This document shows positions 1-8,615 of a DNA stretch of 44,049 nucleotides, one piece after another (position 1 is the first letter of the stretch; each line of letters opens with the position of its first letter). This stretch comes from Treponema sp. UBA1793 (GTDB taxonomy: Bacteria; Spirochaetota; Spirochaetia; Treponematales; Treponemataceae). Position numbers and translations under genes: made by a program. The stretch is from positions 1 to 44,049 of the forward strand of contig DCFX01000094.1 in the NCBI GenBank assembly GCA_002314445.1. Direction: 5' to 3'. The notes beneath the pieces are model-generated. The model was not told the DNA's origin, ran no database searches, and saw nothing but the letters and a program-made list of their open reading frames with translations.

Positions 1-1484
1 TTCGTCTCCTTGTTGCTGAATTCACAGAAGACAGAAAAAGAAACATTCTCGATCGCGCGGAGCTCCCTGTATCTCTGGGGCGGGACGTATTCACAGGCGG
101 AACGATTTCGCTGGAAACCCAGCTTCAGTGCGTAAAAATTCTTTTGCGGTTCCGGGAACAGATTGCCGGCTGGGGATTAACGCCGCTTCAGACAACGGTA
201 ATCGCAACGAGTGCGTTCCGGGAAGCAAAAAACCGCGACCCTGTCATGGATCGTATTCTTGTTAAGACAGGATTCAAGGTAAAAGTCATAGACGGCATTG
301 AAGAAAACCGCCTCATGTATCTTGCCGTAAATGAATGCCTCAAGGATGAAGCGCCGAAGGTCCGCACGGAAGATTCCGTGATTCTGGAAGTCGGAGGCGG
401 TTCAACGGAAATGATGCTTATCCGCAAAGGCAAAATGGCCGGTGCGCATTCGCTCAAACTGGGAACGGCCCGCATTGAACAGCAGATACATCTGCTCACA
501 AGTTCCATAGGCGATATACAGCGCTACATCGAAGAATTCATACGCAATACGAAAGGCTCGCTTGACAGCGAATTAAACCTGGCGGAAGTACAGCAGTTTA
601 TAGCCGTCGGAAGCGACGCTTCCCTAGTGGCACTCAATGCAGGCAAACCGATTACGACATGGCTGTGGTCGGTTGAGCGCGATGCGTTCGACAAATTTGT
701 GGATGAGATACAACAGTATTCGGCGGAAGAATGCGTCGCACGTTTTAAAATTTCATACAATGAAGCTCAGACGATGCATGTCAGTTTATTAATTTATAAA
801 CTGTTCATTCATTTAACAAAAGTAAAAACAATCATCGTCCCCGAGACGAACATCAGGGACGGCCTTATAATAAGCAAGACTGCTGCGCCCAGCGAAGAGC
901 TTCTGGAAGAATTCAATTCCCAGATTACAGCGTCTGCAATGAATCTGCTTCGCAAATACCACGGAGATGAAAGGCATGCTGAGTATGTGAGGAGAACATG
1001 TCTTAAAATATACAACATGCTCAAGGATGAGATTGCATTGGGACCTCGTTCCAGTTTGCTTCTTGAAGTATCCGCCATTCTGCATGATATAGGCGTGTTT
1101 ATACGTCTCGACGAGCATAATCTGCATGGTTCGTATATTATCCGCAATTCCGAAATTTTCGGTTTGAGCAAGTATGAGAATACGATCGTCGCGGAGATTG
1201 CAAAGTATCACCGGGGACGTCTTCAGCCTCAGGATGACGATCAGTTCCAGATGCTGCCACGTACAGACCGTATGACAATTCTGAAACTTACGGCCATTCT
1301 CCGGATAGCGGATGCGCTTGACCGGGGACATGCACAGAAGATGTCCGACATGACGATACGTCTCAGCAACGATGCACTTGTGCTGCAGACGAAAGAGCGC
1401 AATACAATGCTTGAGAAAATGGCTCTTTCTGAAAAGGCCGGTATGTTTGAATCAGTATTCGGTTACAAAGTTTTACTAATGTAA
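1..1484 (+). CDS. Ppx/GppA family phosphatase with C-terminal HD domain (5' end outside window)
   Basis: Exopolyphosphatase / guanosine pentaphosphate phosphohydrolase family, expected to hydrolyse polyphosphate or pppGpp in the cytoplasm. The frame is open from base 3 and already reads family-typical N-terminal sequence (RLLVAEF, then ILDRAELPVSLGRDVF), so the real start lies just outside the window and the internal TTG at 144 is not the start. The phosphate-binding motif EVGGGSTEM lies near base 390. The C-terminal third carries an HD-type phosphohydrolase motif (ILHDIGVFIRLDEHN) followed by HRG, as in Ppx proteins with a fused HD domain. It ends 61 bp before ppk1, so the two probably form a polyphosphate operon. 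Whether polyphosphate or pppGpp is the main substrate cannot be told from sequence. Confidence 0.88.
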   Translation, partial: RLLVAEFTEDRKRNILDRAELPVSLGRDVFTGGTISLETQLQCVKILLRFREQIAGWGLTPLQTTVIATSAFREAKNRDPVMDRILVKTGFKVKVIDGIEENRLMYLAVNECLKDEAPKVRTEDSVILEVGGGSTEMMLIRKGKMAGAHSLKLGTARIEQQIHLLTSSIGDIQRYIEEFIRNTKGSLDSELNLAEVQQFIAVGSDASLVALNAGKPITTWLWSVERDAFDKFVDEIQQYSAEECVARFKISYNEAQTMHVSLLIYKLFIHLTKVKTIIVPETNIRDGLIISKTAAPSEELLEEFNSQITASAMNLLRKYHGDERHAEYVRRTCLKIYNMLKDEIALGPRSSLLLEVSAILHDIGVFIRLDEHNLHGSYIIRNSEIFGLSKYENTIVAEIAKYHRGRLQPQDDDQFQMLPRTDRMTILKLTAILRIADALDRGHAQKMSDMTIRLSNDALVLQTKERNTMLEKMALSEKAGMFESVFGYKVLLM

Positions 1485-1545
1485 AAATGTACTTTCAGAA
1501 AGTATTTTGCAGAATAAATTTGAAAGGAATCAAGGGATATAAGGT

Positions 1546-3672
1546 ATGGAAGTAAAATTTTTTAACCGTGAACTTTCATGGATAGAATTTAATGCCCGTG
1601 TACTTCATCAGGCACTTAATAAAAATCAGCCGCTTATTGAACGGCTTCAATTTCTTTCCATTGTGTCGAGCAACTTTGATGAATTTTTTCAGGTACGCGT
1701 TGCTTCAATAAAACGTCTGCAAATTGCGGATCCGCAGCAGAGAGATATTTCCGGACTTACTCCGGAGGTGCAGCTTAAGCAGATTTCTGCGCGCGCACAT
1801 CAGGTTATACGCAGACAGCACGAATGTCTCATGTCCGATGTTATACCCGAACTTGGCGATAAAGGTCTTGTGTACATCGCACCTTCCGCATACACTCTCC
1901 GGCAGAATGAATTTACGCAGAGTATGTTTGTGAGCGAAATATATCCGCTGCTTACACCGCTGCGTACCGATACGGAAGTCTTTCCGCACATCGGGAATAT
2001 GACGCTTCATGCTGCGTTTCTTCTCAAACCGATTGCAGGCATAAAGTCGGTATCAGAAGAGCTGAAGGGAAGCGATGATTTTCCCCGTATCGCTCTCGTT
2101 CCTATTCCTGCGGGGCTTCCCCGTGTCGTATGGCTTCCGACAGACGGATTTAAGGGAAAACAATTTGCACTGCTCGACGATATCATTGAAAAATACGGGA
2201 CACGGTTATTTCCCGGATTTACAGTAGAAGAAAGAATGTTCTTTAAAATTGCACGCGATGCGGATTTTGCTGTCGATGAGGATTCCGGAAGCAATTTTAT
2301 CCACGCGATGGAAGATGTCCTCGTCCAGCGGCAGTTATCGTTTCCGGTGCAGATGTCGTGCAGCGGCGAGGGCAATACGATACTTCCTTTCCTTATGGAA
2401 AAACTCGGACTTGGCGAAGACGATGTATATAAAGTCGACGGCATTCTTGATCCGGGGGCGCTTTTGGAACTCAGGGATACCGATGAAGGTGTAAAGATGT
2501 CGTATCCCGAGTGGCAGCACTATTACCCGGTAACGCTGCCGGAAACTGATCCGTACTGGGATATTCTCAAACAGCACGACGTGCTTCTTCACGTGCCGTA
2601 TGAATCGTACCAGCCGGTTATTAAATTTATTTCTGATGCGGCTGACGATCCCGGTGTTCTTGCAATAAAAATGACTTTGTACCGCACCGGGAGGGATTCT
2701 CCGATTGTCTCTGCTCTTGAGCGGGCTGCGCGCAACGGGAAACAGGTGACCGCTCTTGTTGAACTGAAAGCCCGCTTCGACGAAGAACGCAATATTGCCT
2801 GGGCTAACGAACTTTCAAAGGCCGGTGTTATCGTTATTCACGGTCTTGTTAATTTGAAAGTGCATGCAAAAATATTAATGATAATCCGCCGCGAGAACGA
2901 TTCGATACGGCGCTATGTACATATTGCCACGGGAAATTATAATCCGAAAACTGCAAAACTGTATTCTGATTTGTCTCTATTTTCTGCAAATCAGGAAATA
3001 GCGAACGACGCAACGTCGTTCTTTAATCTTGTTACAGGGTACAGTACGCTGCAGACAATGAAATATTTTTCAATGGCGCCGGTCACGATGAAAAGCCGTA
3101 TCCTTGCGATGATTCAGCGTGAAATTGACCGCACCGGAGCCGGCTGTCAGGGATTGATCATTGCAAAAATGAACAGCCTTACACACGAGGAAGTAATTGC
3201 GGCCCTGTACCGCGCAAGCCGTGCAGGTGTAAAAATCATGCTCAATATCCGCGGGATATGCATGCTTGTACCAGGTGTGAAAGGTATGAGTGAAAATATT
3301 AAAGTTGTGTCCATAGTGGACCGCTACCTTGAGCACTCCCGTATTTTTTACTTTCTGAATGGCGGTAATCCGGAACTATATCTGGCGAGTGCTGACTGGA
3401 TGTCACGGAATCTCGACAGGCGCATAGAACTTATGTTCCCGATTCTTGACCCTCATGTTTTTACGGAAGTGAAAAATATTCTCGACATATATTTTGAGGA
3501 CAATACCAATTCGCATACGCTCGGTCCGACTGGTGCGTGGATGCCCAATGAACTTAATGACAGCGAATCTCCGAAACGTGCACAGGAAATATTATACAGG
3601 AAATATAAGCATCGCGCGGAGAAAGCGGCAAGAGAACCGAAAATCGAATTTACGGTACGACGGAAGAACTAA
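1546..3672 (+). CDS. ppk1: Polyphosphate kinase 1
   Basis: Makes polyphosphate reversibly from the gamma-phosphate of ATP. The 708-residue length is normal for Ppk1. The N-terminal motif FNRELSWIEFNARVL is diagnostic. The autophosphorylated catalytic histidine is H440, in VHAKILMI, and the second conserved histidine is H597, in YLEHSRIFYF; these sit close to H435 and H592 of the E. coli enzyme. The C-terminal motif SADWMSRNLDRRIEL is also intact. The ATG at 1546 follows a purine-rich AAGGAATCAAGGG/AAGG stretch. The gene follows the Ppx/GppA-HD gene, pairing synthesis with breakdown. Its stop overlaps by 4 bp the stop of the convergent ABC gene, leaving no room for a separate terminator. Confidence 0.95.
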   Translation: MEVKFFNRELSWIEFNARVLHQALNKNQPLIERLQFLSIVSSNFDEFFQVRVASIKRLQIADPQQRDISGLTPEVQLKQISARAHQVIRRQHECLMSDVIPELGDKGLVYIAPSAYTLRQNEFTQSMFVSEIYPLLTPLRTDTEVFPHIGNMTLHAAFLLKPIAGIKSVSEELKGSDDFPRIALVPIPAGLPRVVWLPTDGFKGKQFALLDDIIEKYGTRLFPGFTVEERMFFKIARDADFAVDEDSGSNFIHAMEDVLVQRQLSFPVQMSCSGEGNTILPFLMEKLGLGEDDVYKVDGILDPGALLELRDTDEGVKMSYPEWQHYYPVTLPETDPYWDILKQHDVLLHVPYESYQPVIKFISDAADDPGVLAIKMTLYRTGRDSPIVSALERAARNGKQVTALVELKARFDEERNIAWANELSKAGVIVIHGLVNLKVHAKILMIIRRENDSIRRYVHIATGNYNPKTAKLYSDLSLFSANQEIANDATSFFNLVTGYSTLQTMKYFSMAPVTMKSRILAMIQREIDRTGAGCQGLIIAKMNSLTHEEVIAALYRASRAGVKIMLNIRGICMLVPGVKGMSENIKVVSIVDRYLEHSRIFYFLNGGNPELYLASADWMSRNLDRRIELMFPILDPHVFTEVKNILDIYFEDNTNSHTLGPTGAWMPNELNDSESPKRAQEILYRKYKHRAEKAAREPKIEFTVRRKN

Positions 3673-5384
3673 AAATACAGTTTTCCGTCCTTTACGGTAA
3701 TTATTCTGTCGCACGGGATTTCAGCAGACAATCGGTGTGAAACAGAAAGCACCGTCCGCCCTTTTCCCGCTTTATCGAGTACGGTAAGAAGTTTTTTCTC
3801 TGTAGAGGAGTCAAGATTCGCCGTTATTTCATCAAGCAGCAGAATCGGAGGATGTGTTACGATTGCGCGCGAAACGGCGAGCAACTGCAGCTGTCCTTGA
3901 GAAAATTGCTGCGGCCCCGCCGGTGTTTCCAGACCGCTTTCAAGCGAATTAACATAATCAAGCATTCCCGTAAAACGAAGAGAGTCTTCAATGTCTGCCC
4001 GCGTAATCGCTCTGTCGCCCATTGTAATCTGGTCGGCAATCGTTCCGTTAATAAAATCGAAATGCTGCGTTATATATCCGAAAATACGGCGTTTATCTGT
4101 GTTCGGAATCGAGGCTGCGTCGATATCGTCAATCAGTACTTTGCCGGACTGGGGAATGAGCAGTCCGGGAATAATATTAAAGAGCGTCGATTTTCCTGCG
4201 CCCGTGCGTCCTGCAAATGTAATCCGCTCTTCCGGCCGTATGACGAGAGATACATCGTCAAGAATATTTTTGTCCCCGCTCTTGTATGCAAACGTTATAT
4301 GCTGAAGCTCTATCGTAAGCCCTCTGCCTGTATGCATTTTCTGGAAAAGAACAGCCGCCTTGTTTTTATTTTTCAGGGGCTCTTCTTTTTCCGCAAGGAA
4401 TTCATTTACACGCGAAATTCCGGCGAACGCGCTCTGGATACTCTGCAGTTCCATTCCGAGATTGCCGATTGGTTCAAACACGTCCATAATATACTGCATG
4501 CTTGCTGCTGCCATACCGGCAGTAATCAGCATGAAAGGCAGTCGGGCAGATGCGGAAACAGCGACAGCTGCAATGATGAACGACGTGATTATTCTGATAA
4601 TGGGTGAATAAATTGAATCATACAGATTGATTTTTTCAATCGTGTTGTAACTCTCGGTGATGCATTCTGCGTATTTACGCTGCATATATGTTTCTTTTCC
4701 GAATGAATGAATCATCCTGATGTTCCGTACTGTCTCCGGAACGAAACCGGTGACGCGTGCAATTATGCTGCGTTTTCTCTTCTGCGCGCCAAGCATCTGC
4801 TTTTGAAAAAAACGTGTAAGAAGATAGACAAAAGGGAGGACGCAGAGCATCAGCAGTCCGAGTATGGAATTGAACAGCCACATGGAAATAACAATACCGA
4901 CTATTTTGAGCAGATCGATTATCATGCTGACGACACCGTTCGTAAAAAGCGCCTGTACAGCTTCAATGTCGTTTGTGAAGCGGGAAACTGTTGCGCCGCT
5001 TTCATTCTGCGTAAAATACGATGCCGGAAGGAGAGACATTTTACGCATCATTATATCGCGCATTACAACTGTGATTTTCTGGCCGGCTGTACTGAGTACG
5101 GCTTCCTTAATAATTCCGAGCAGCGAGATGACTGCAAATGATGCAAAGTAGGCAGCCGCTATATGTATAATTTTTATCCGTGATAAACCGGACAGGACTG
5201 CGGCCTTTCCGGAATCAAGATAGGTGTCTATGAGCGACTGCATTATACGCGGCGGTATAAGTCCTGCAAATACTGCGCCTGCTGCGGCCACAATGAGGAG
5301 GAGCGTAATGTACCAGTATTTTGCAAGTATGCTGCAGACTATGGACGCTGTCGTTGTATTTTTTTCTTCAGTTTGCACTGTCAT
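3669..5384 (-). CDS. ABC exporter half-transporter (TMD-NBD), subunit with consensus Walker B
   Basis: Type IV ABC exporter subunit of 571 residues: an N-terminal six-helix membrane domain (about residues 20-310) followed by an ATPase domain. Walker A is GRTGAGKSTLF, Walker B is ILLLDEITANLD with the catalytic Glu, and the H-loop is SVSHRL. The signature motif is degenerate (FSQGQLQL in place of LSGGQ). It overlaps the upstream ABC gene by 4 bp (ATGA), so the two are translationally coupled and almost certainly form a heterodimer. Combined with the partner's intact LSGGQ, this subunit's Walker motifs would form the working ATP site. Substrate (drug, lipid or peptide) is unknown. The gene runs into the end of ppk1 from the opposite strand. 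Confidence 0.9.
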   Translation of the reverse strand: MTVQTEEKNTTTASIVCSILAKYWYITLLLIVAAAGAVFAGLIPPRIMQSLIDTYLDSGKAAVLSGLSRIKIIHIAAAYFASFAVISLLGIIKEAVLSTAGQKITVVMRDIMMRKMSLLPASYFTQNESGATVSRFTNDIEAVQALFTNGVVSMIIDLLKIVGIVISMWLFNSILGLLMLCVLPFVYLLTRFFQKQMLGAQKRKRSIIARVTGFVPETVRNIRMIHSFGKETYMQRKYAECITESYNTIEKINLYDSIYSPIIRIITSFIIAAVAVSASARLPFMLITAGMAAASMQYIMDVFEPIGNLGMELQSIQSAFAGISRVNEFLAEKEEPLKNKNKAAVLFQKMHTGRGLTIELQHITFAYKSGDKNILDDVSLVIRPEERITFAGRTGAGKSTLFNIIPGLLIPQSGKVLIDDIDAASIPNTDKRRIFGYITQHFDFINGTIADQITMGDRAITRADIEDSLRFTGMLDYVNSLESGLETPAGPQQFSQGQLQLLAVSRAIVTHPPILLLDEITANLDSSTEKKLLTVLDKAGKGRTVLSVSHRLSAEIPCDRIITVKDGKLYF

Positions 5385-7132
5385 TTTTCTTCCTTCGTGT
5401 TTTTCACTTCCTGAAGTTCATACAGTTCGCGGTAAATTTCAGATGTCTTTATGAGTTTTTCGTGAGACGAATACGTGTACGCACCGTTTCCTTCAAGCAG
5501 CAGCACGCTGTCGAGACTTCTGAACTGTGACAACCGGTGAGAAATTAATAATACGGCGCACTCACTGTATTTTGTCCGGATGTCAGCAAGTATCTGCTGC
5601 TCAACCGTACGGTCTACGGAAGCAAACGGATCGTCGAGAATAATAAGCGGTGCTTTGTGATATAGAGTACGTGCCAGTGCAATCCGTTCCTGCTGGCCGC
5701 CGGAAAGACGTCTGCCCCCGTTGCCGACAAGCGTTTGAATGCCGTCGTGCATTGATGCAAGGTCCGCATCAAAACAGACTGCGTGCAGGACATCGGCAAT
5801 ATCTCCGCCGTCACCAAGCGTGACATTATCGTAAATAGACGCCGACATGAGGCTTGCTTCGTGTCCCATATAGGAGACGAGTTTGATGCGTTCATTGTCC
5901 GGAATTTCAGACAACTCCCTGCTGCACAGTTTAATTGAACCGCCGTATGTTTTTCCTCCGAGAAATATCCGGGCAAGTGATGATTTACCGCATGCGACCG
6001 GTCCTGTCATACCGAGCATCTGTCCGCATTTGATGCCGAACGATAAATCCTTTATTAAAGGATTTCCTTCTGCCCATGAAAACGAGACATGTTCGAGAGA
6101 CACCGCCTCAGGGCCTCTGTACGTTTCCGGACTCTCCGTTGTAACTTCAACTGTGATTTTTGTATCAACAGTTGTGTCTCCGGCTGCATTCTGCATGAAA
6201 GGTTTTATGCGTTTCCATGATACTTCTGCTTTTTGCACTGAATTGAAAAGTTTTCCTGCATGGCTTGTTTTTTCCGCAAGTGCAATGAACATAGTAATGT
6301 ATGCAGTAAATTTTCCCACCGTCCAGATGCCTGCCGTTACTTTGTCCGCGCCTGCAATAACAATTGCAATGACACCGATAAGTGAAATTATTTTGTACAG
6401 GGGCATCATTGAATTTTCCCATATGTTGGCAAGGACGGCTTTTTTTTCGTAGTCCTTATTAAGTTCTTCATATGCTGTGCAGTTATCCGATTCGCGCCCG
6501 TTAATACGGTAAAGCATTGCATTATTTACATAATCGTATGTCGTGTTTGCAACTTTGCTCACGCTTTTACGCCATGAGGATGTGTAACCCACAATCACTT
6601 TCCGCAGTTTTCCGGCTATGAAAAGTGCTGGCGGTATGCATGCACATGAAACAAGCGTGAGTTTCCAGTCGTATACGGAGAGTGCGATGAAATATGAAAC
6701 AAGGAAAACACCTGTATCAAAAATTTCTGTTGTAAATTTCCGCATACCTTCGACGCATGCATCTACGTCTGAGACGGCCTTTGTCATAAGACTGCCGACA
6801 GTACCGTTTAACAGGTTGTCTTCGCTTTCATTAACAATATTTTTATAAATAACATTCTGCATTTGTGCGTTTACGTCGTTCGCAAAACGGCGCACGTAAA
6901 AACGTTTTACGGCACGTGCAGTCTGGACAACGGCAATTACGGCGATAAAGAGCAGCGAGACAAGCAGAACTGGACGCAGGTGCTGTCCCTGCGCAACAGC
7001 ATCAATCAATTTACCCTGAAAATAGGGACCTGCAAGCAGACCTATGTTATAAATAAGCCCGGAGACAGTGACTATGATAAGGACACCAATCTCTGATTTG
7101 AAGTAATGAGAGATTCTATCTGGCTGCTTCAT
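5381..7132 (-). CDS. ABC exporter half-transporter (TMD-NBD), subunit with degenerate Walker B
   Basis: First gene of a two-gene exporter operon, 583 residues, with a membrane domain at about residues 15-310 and an ATPase domain after about 345. Walker A is GPVACGKSSLA and the signature RLSGGQQERIALAR is intact. Walker B is LIILDDPFASVD, with Asp where the catalytic Glu normally sits. Such asymmetry is known in heterodimeric bacterial exporters of the BmrCD or TM287/288 type. The start at 7132 is the only reasonable ATG; a strong AAGGAG lies about 18 nt upstream, further than usual, so initiation is somewhat uncertain. The long interval upstream holds hairpins and may carry its promoter. Confidence 0.88.
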   Translation of the reverse strand: MKQPDRISHYFKSEIGVLIIVTVSGLIYNIGLLAGPYFQGKLIDAVAQGQHLRPVLLVSLLFIAVIAVVQTARAVKRFYVRRFANDVNAQMQNVIYKNIVNESEDNLLNGTVGSLMTKAVSDVDACVEGMRKFTTEIFDTGVFLVSYFIALSVYDWKLTLVSCACIPPALFIAGKLRKVIVGYTSSWRKSVSKVANTTYDYVNNAMLYRINGRESDNCTAYEELNKDYEKKAVLANIWENSMMPLYKIISLIGVIAIVIAGADKVTAGIWTVGKFTAYITMFIALAEKTSHAGKLFNSVQKAEVSWKRIKPFMQNAAGDTTVDTKITVEVTTESPETYRGPEAVSLEHVSFSWAEGNPLIKDLSFGIKCGQMLGMTGPVACGKSSLARIFLGGKTYGGSIKLCSRELSEIPDNERIKLVSYMGHEASLMSASIYDNVTLGDGGDIADVLHAVCFDADLASMHDGIQTLVGNGGRRLSGGQQERIALARTLYHKAPLIILDDPFASVDRTVEQQILADIRTKYSECAVLLISHRLSQFRSLDSVLLLEGNGAYTYSSHEKLIKTSEIYRELYELQEVKNTKEEK

Positions 7133-7190
7133 ATGTATAAAATATGACTTATCTCCTTATTTAGCAAGAGTAAAAATGTCGTACGTTTTC

Positions 7191-7241
7191 TTGGAGAGAG
7201 AGAACCCCTCTACTTTCAAAGCGGTGTTTCTCTCTCTCCAA
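7191..7241. repeat. 14-bp perfect inverted repeat (hairpin) in the ABC/manA intergenic region
   Basis: TTGGAGAGAGAGAA at 7191-7204 is exactly complementary to 7228-7241, with a 23-nt loop, and the pairing continues imperfectly inward (CCCC against GGTG). It sits upstream of both divergent transcription units, so it is not an obvious terminator for either. It could be a leader hairpin of the ABC operon or a dispersed extragenic palindrome. Confidence 0.6.
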
Positions 7242-7264
7242 ACCACTTACTTTTCCCAGCATGA

Positions 7265-7281
7265 CCAGGGGACACCCCTGG
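7265..7281. repeat. Short GC-rich perfect hairpin
   Basis: CCAGGGG-ACA-CCCCTGG, a perfect 7-bp stem with a 3-nt loop, 24 bp after the preceding inverted repeat. There is no T-tract on either side, so it is not a typical terminator. Together with its neighbour it looks like a composite extragenic palindromic element. Confidence 0.5.
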
Positions 7282-7363
7282 ATCCCGTCTTTTGATTCTT
7301 CTAAACGTCGTTTATTACTTCATATCCTGCAGGTAGTACAGAAGTGTATCAATTGGAAGCAGC

Positions 7364-7504
7364 GTATACAGAAAAACGGGGAGCGGAACCTGAAATAATT
7401 CCGCGTGCGACTCTGCGCGGGGAGCTTCGCTGCAAATCGTCCTATTCTGGCGAGCCGGAGCATAGCGTAATTATTTCAGGTGGGAGCGGACTGTTTTTCT
7501 GTAC
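7364..7504. repeat. Large imperfect palindrome, possible structured RNA or mobile palindromic element
   Basis: Two outer blocks pair perfectly: ACAGAAAAAC (7368-7377) with 7493-7502, and CCTGAAATAATT (7389-7400) with 7469-7480. They are separated by an 11/12-nt asymmetric internal loop that holds near-identical direct copies of GGGAGCGGA. The 68-nt centre contains a further small stem (CCGCG 7401-7405 with CGCGG 7416-7420). No open frame worth calling crosses it. A T7 run follows at about 7523. The rest of 7133-7600 shows no gene. Confidence 0.5.
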
Positions 7505-7601
7505 AAAGGCAGCATAATCAGATTTTTTTGTAAGTCTGTAAAATGTGTATAATAACCGTACGATTTGCATGATGACTTTAGTCATGGGGGTGCTGCGTTA
7601 T

Positions 7602-7629
7602 TTGATTTTTTGTAGTGATATGTTATAGT
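7602..7629 (+). promoter_or_regulatory. Promoter for manA, apparently leaderless
   Basis: -35 TTGATT at 7602-7607, a 16-bp spacer, and an extended -10 TGT-TATAGT with the hexamer at 7624-7629. The manA ATG begins 7 nt after the hexamer, which is where transcription should start. No Shine-Dalgarno is present. A small dyad ATGAC-TTTA-GTCAT (7572-7585) lies just upstream and could be an operator. Confidence 0.6.
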
Positions 7630-7635
7630 AAAAAC

Positions 7636-8568
7636 ATGAATAAAGAAATATTTTTTTTGAATCCTGTCCTGAAGGAAACAATATGGGGAGGCACACGCCT
7701 TGCCGAATTCGGCTGTACCTTACCCGGCAGCCATATAGGGGAATGCTGGGCAATCAGTGCTCATCCGAACGGCGACGGTACTATTGCATCAGGTACATAC
7801 GCAGGAATGCATTTATCACGACTGTGGTCGGAACACCGCGGGCTTTTCGGGAATGTGAGCGGAGACCGTTTTCCTCTTTTAACCAAAATAATAGATGCAG
7901 AAGCGGATTTGTCAATTCAGGTGCATCCCGACGATGCGTATGCTCAGACGCACGAGAATGGTTCACTTGGAAAAACCGAGTGCTGGTATATTCTTGACGC
8001 AAAGCCGGGAACGACAATCGTGATAGGGCACAATGCTGAAAATCACGAAGAAGTGAAAGAGATGATAGAGCAGAAAAGATGGAAGGAATTTATCCGCGAA
8101 GTTCCTGTGCACAAAGGCGATTTCTTCTACATCGAACCCGGTACAGTCCATGCAATAAAAGGCGGTACGCTCCTGCTTGAGACTCAGCAGAACAGCGACA
8201 TTACATACCGTGTATACGACTACGACCGCCTGTCGGACGGTAAACCGCGGGAACTTCATGTTCAGCAGAGTATTGATGTCATAAAGGCTCCGTTCGTTGC
8301 AAAAGAACCGCCGAAAAACAGCCGGAAAACATGCAATACAAACATGCGTGAGCTTGTCGGCTGCACTTTTTTCAGCGTGTGGACGCTCGATGTAAAAAAT
8401 GAGACGGAAATTACCCAGGATCAGAAATTCATGCTTGTATCCGTTATCGATGGCAGCGGTGAAATCGATGGAATTTCCGTCCGCAAAGGCATGCACTTTA
8501 TTCTTCCTTTTGAATACGGTACGGCCGAATTTAAAGGCTGTATGTCTCTCGTTATTTCAGCTGTATGA
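7636..8568 (+). CDS. manA: Mannose-6-phosphate isomerase, class I
   Basis: Interconverts mannose 6-phosphate and fructose 6-phosphate, feeding mannose into glycolysis or supplying precursors of surface glycans. The 310-residue length fits the short bacterial class I form. Zinc and active-site motifs are present: IQVHPDDAYA, then ECWYILDA, then PGTVHAIKGGTLLLE followed by QQNSDITYRVYDYDR. The start is placed at the ATG at 7636 (MNKEIFFLNP), where homologues begin. The in-frame GTG at 7615 lies within or before the promoter and is unlikely to be used. The SIMPL gene follows after 47 bp and is probably cotranscribed. Confidence 0.93.
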   Translation: MNKEIFFLNPVLKETIWGGTRLAEFGCTLPGSHIGECWAISAHPNGDGTIASGTYAGMHLSRLWSEHRGLFGNVSGDRFPLLTKIIDAEADLSIQVHPDDAYAQTHENGSLGKTECWYILDAKPGTTIVIGHNAENHEEVKEMIEQKRWKEFIREVPVHKGDFFYIEPGTVHAIKGGTLLLETQQNSDITYRVYDYDRLSDGKPRELHVQQSIDVIKAPFVAKEPPKNSRKTCNTNMRELVGCTFFSVWTLDVKNETEITQDQKFMLVSVIDGSGEIDGISVRKGMHFILPFEYGTAEFKGCMSLVISAV

Positions 8569-8615
8569 TATTTTTGTCTGTAGAGGTGCCCTAAATTAAT
8601 AAAAGAGGTTATAGT

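Noticed and set aside
188..508. Minus-strand open frames inside ppx, ppk and most other genes
   Set aside because: They mirror the coding frame of well-supported genes on the other strand, lack recognisable motifs and ribosome-binding sites.
3852..4607. 251-codon plus-strand frame opposite the ABC exporter gene
   Set aside because: Lies wholly within the ATPase domain of the minus-strand exporter, whose motifs are intact; composition is antisense-like (Cys/Arg/Asn-rich).
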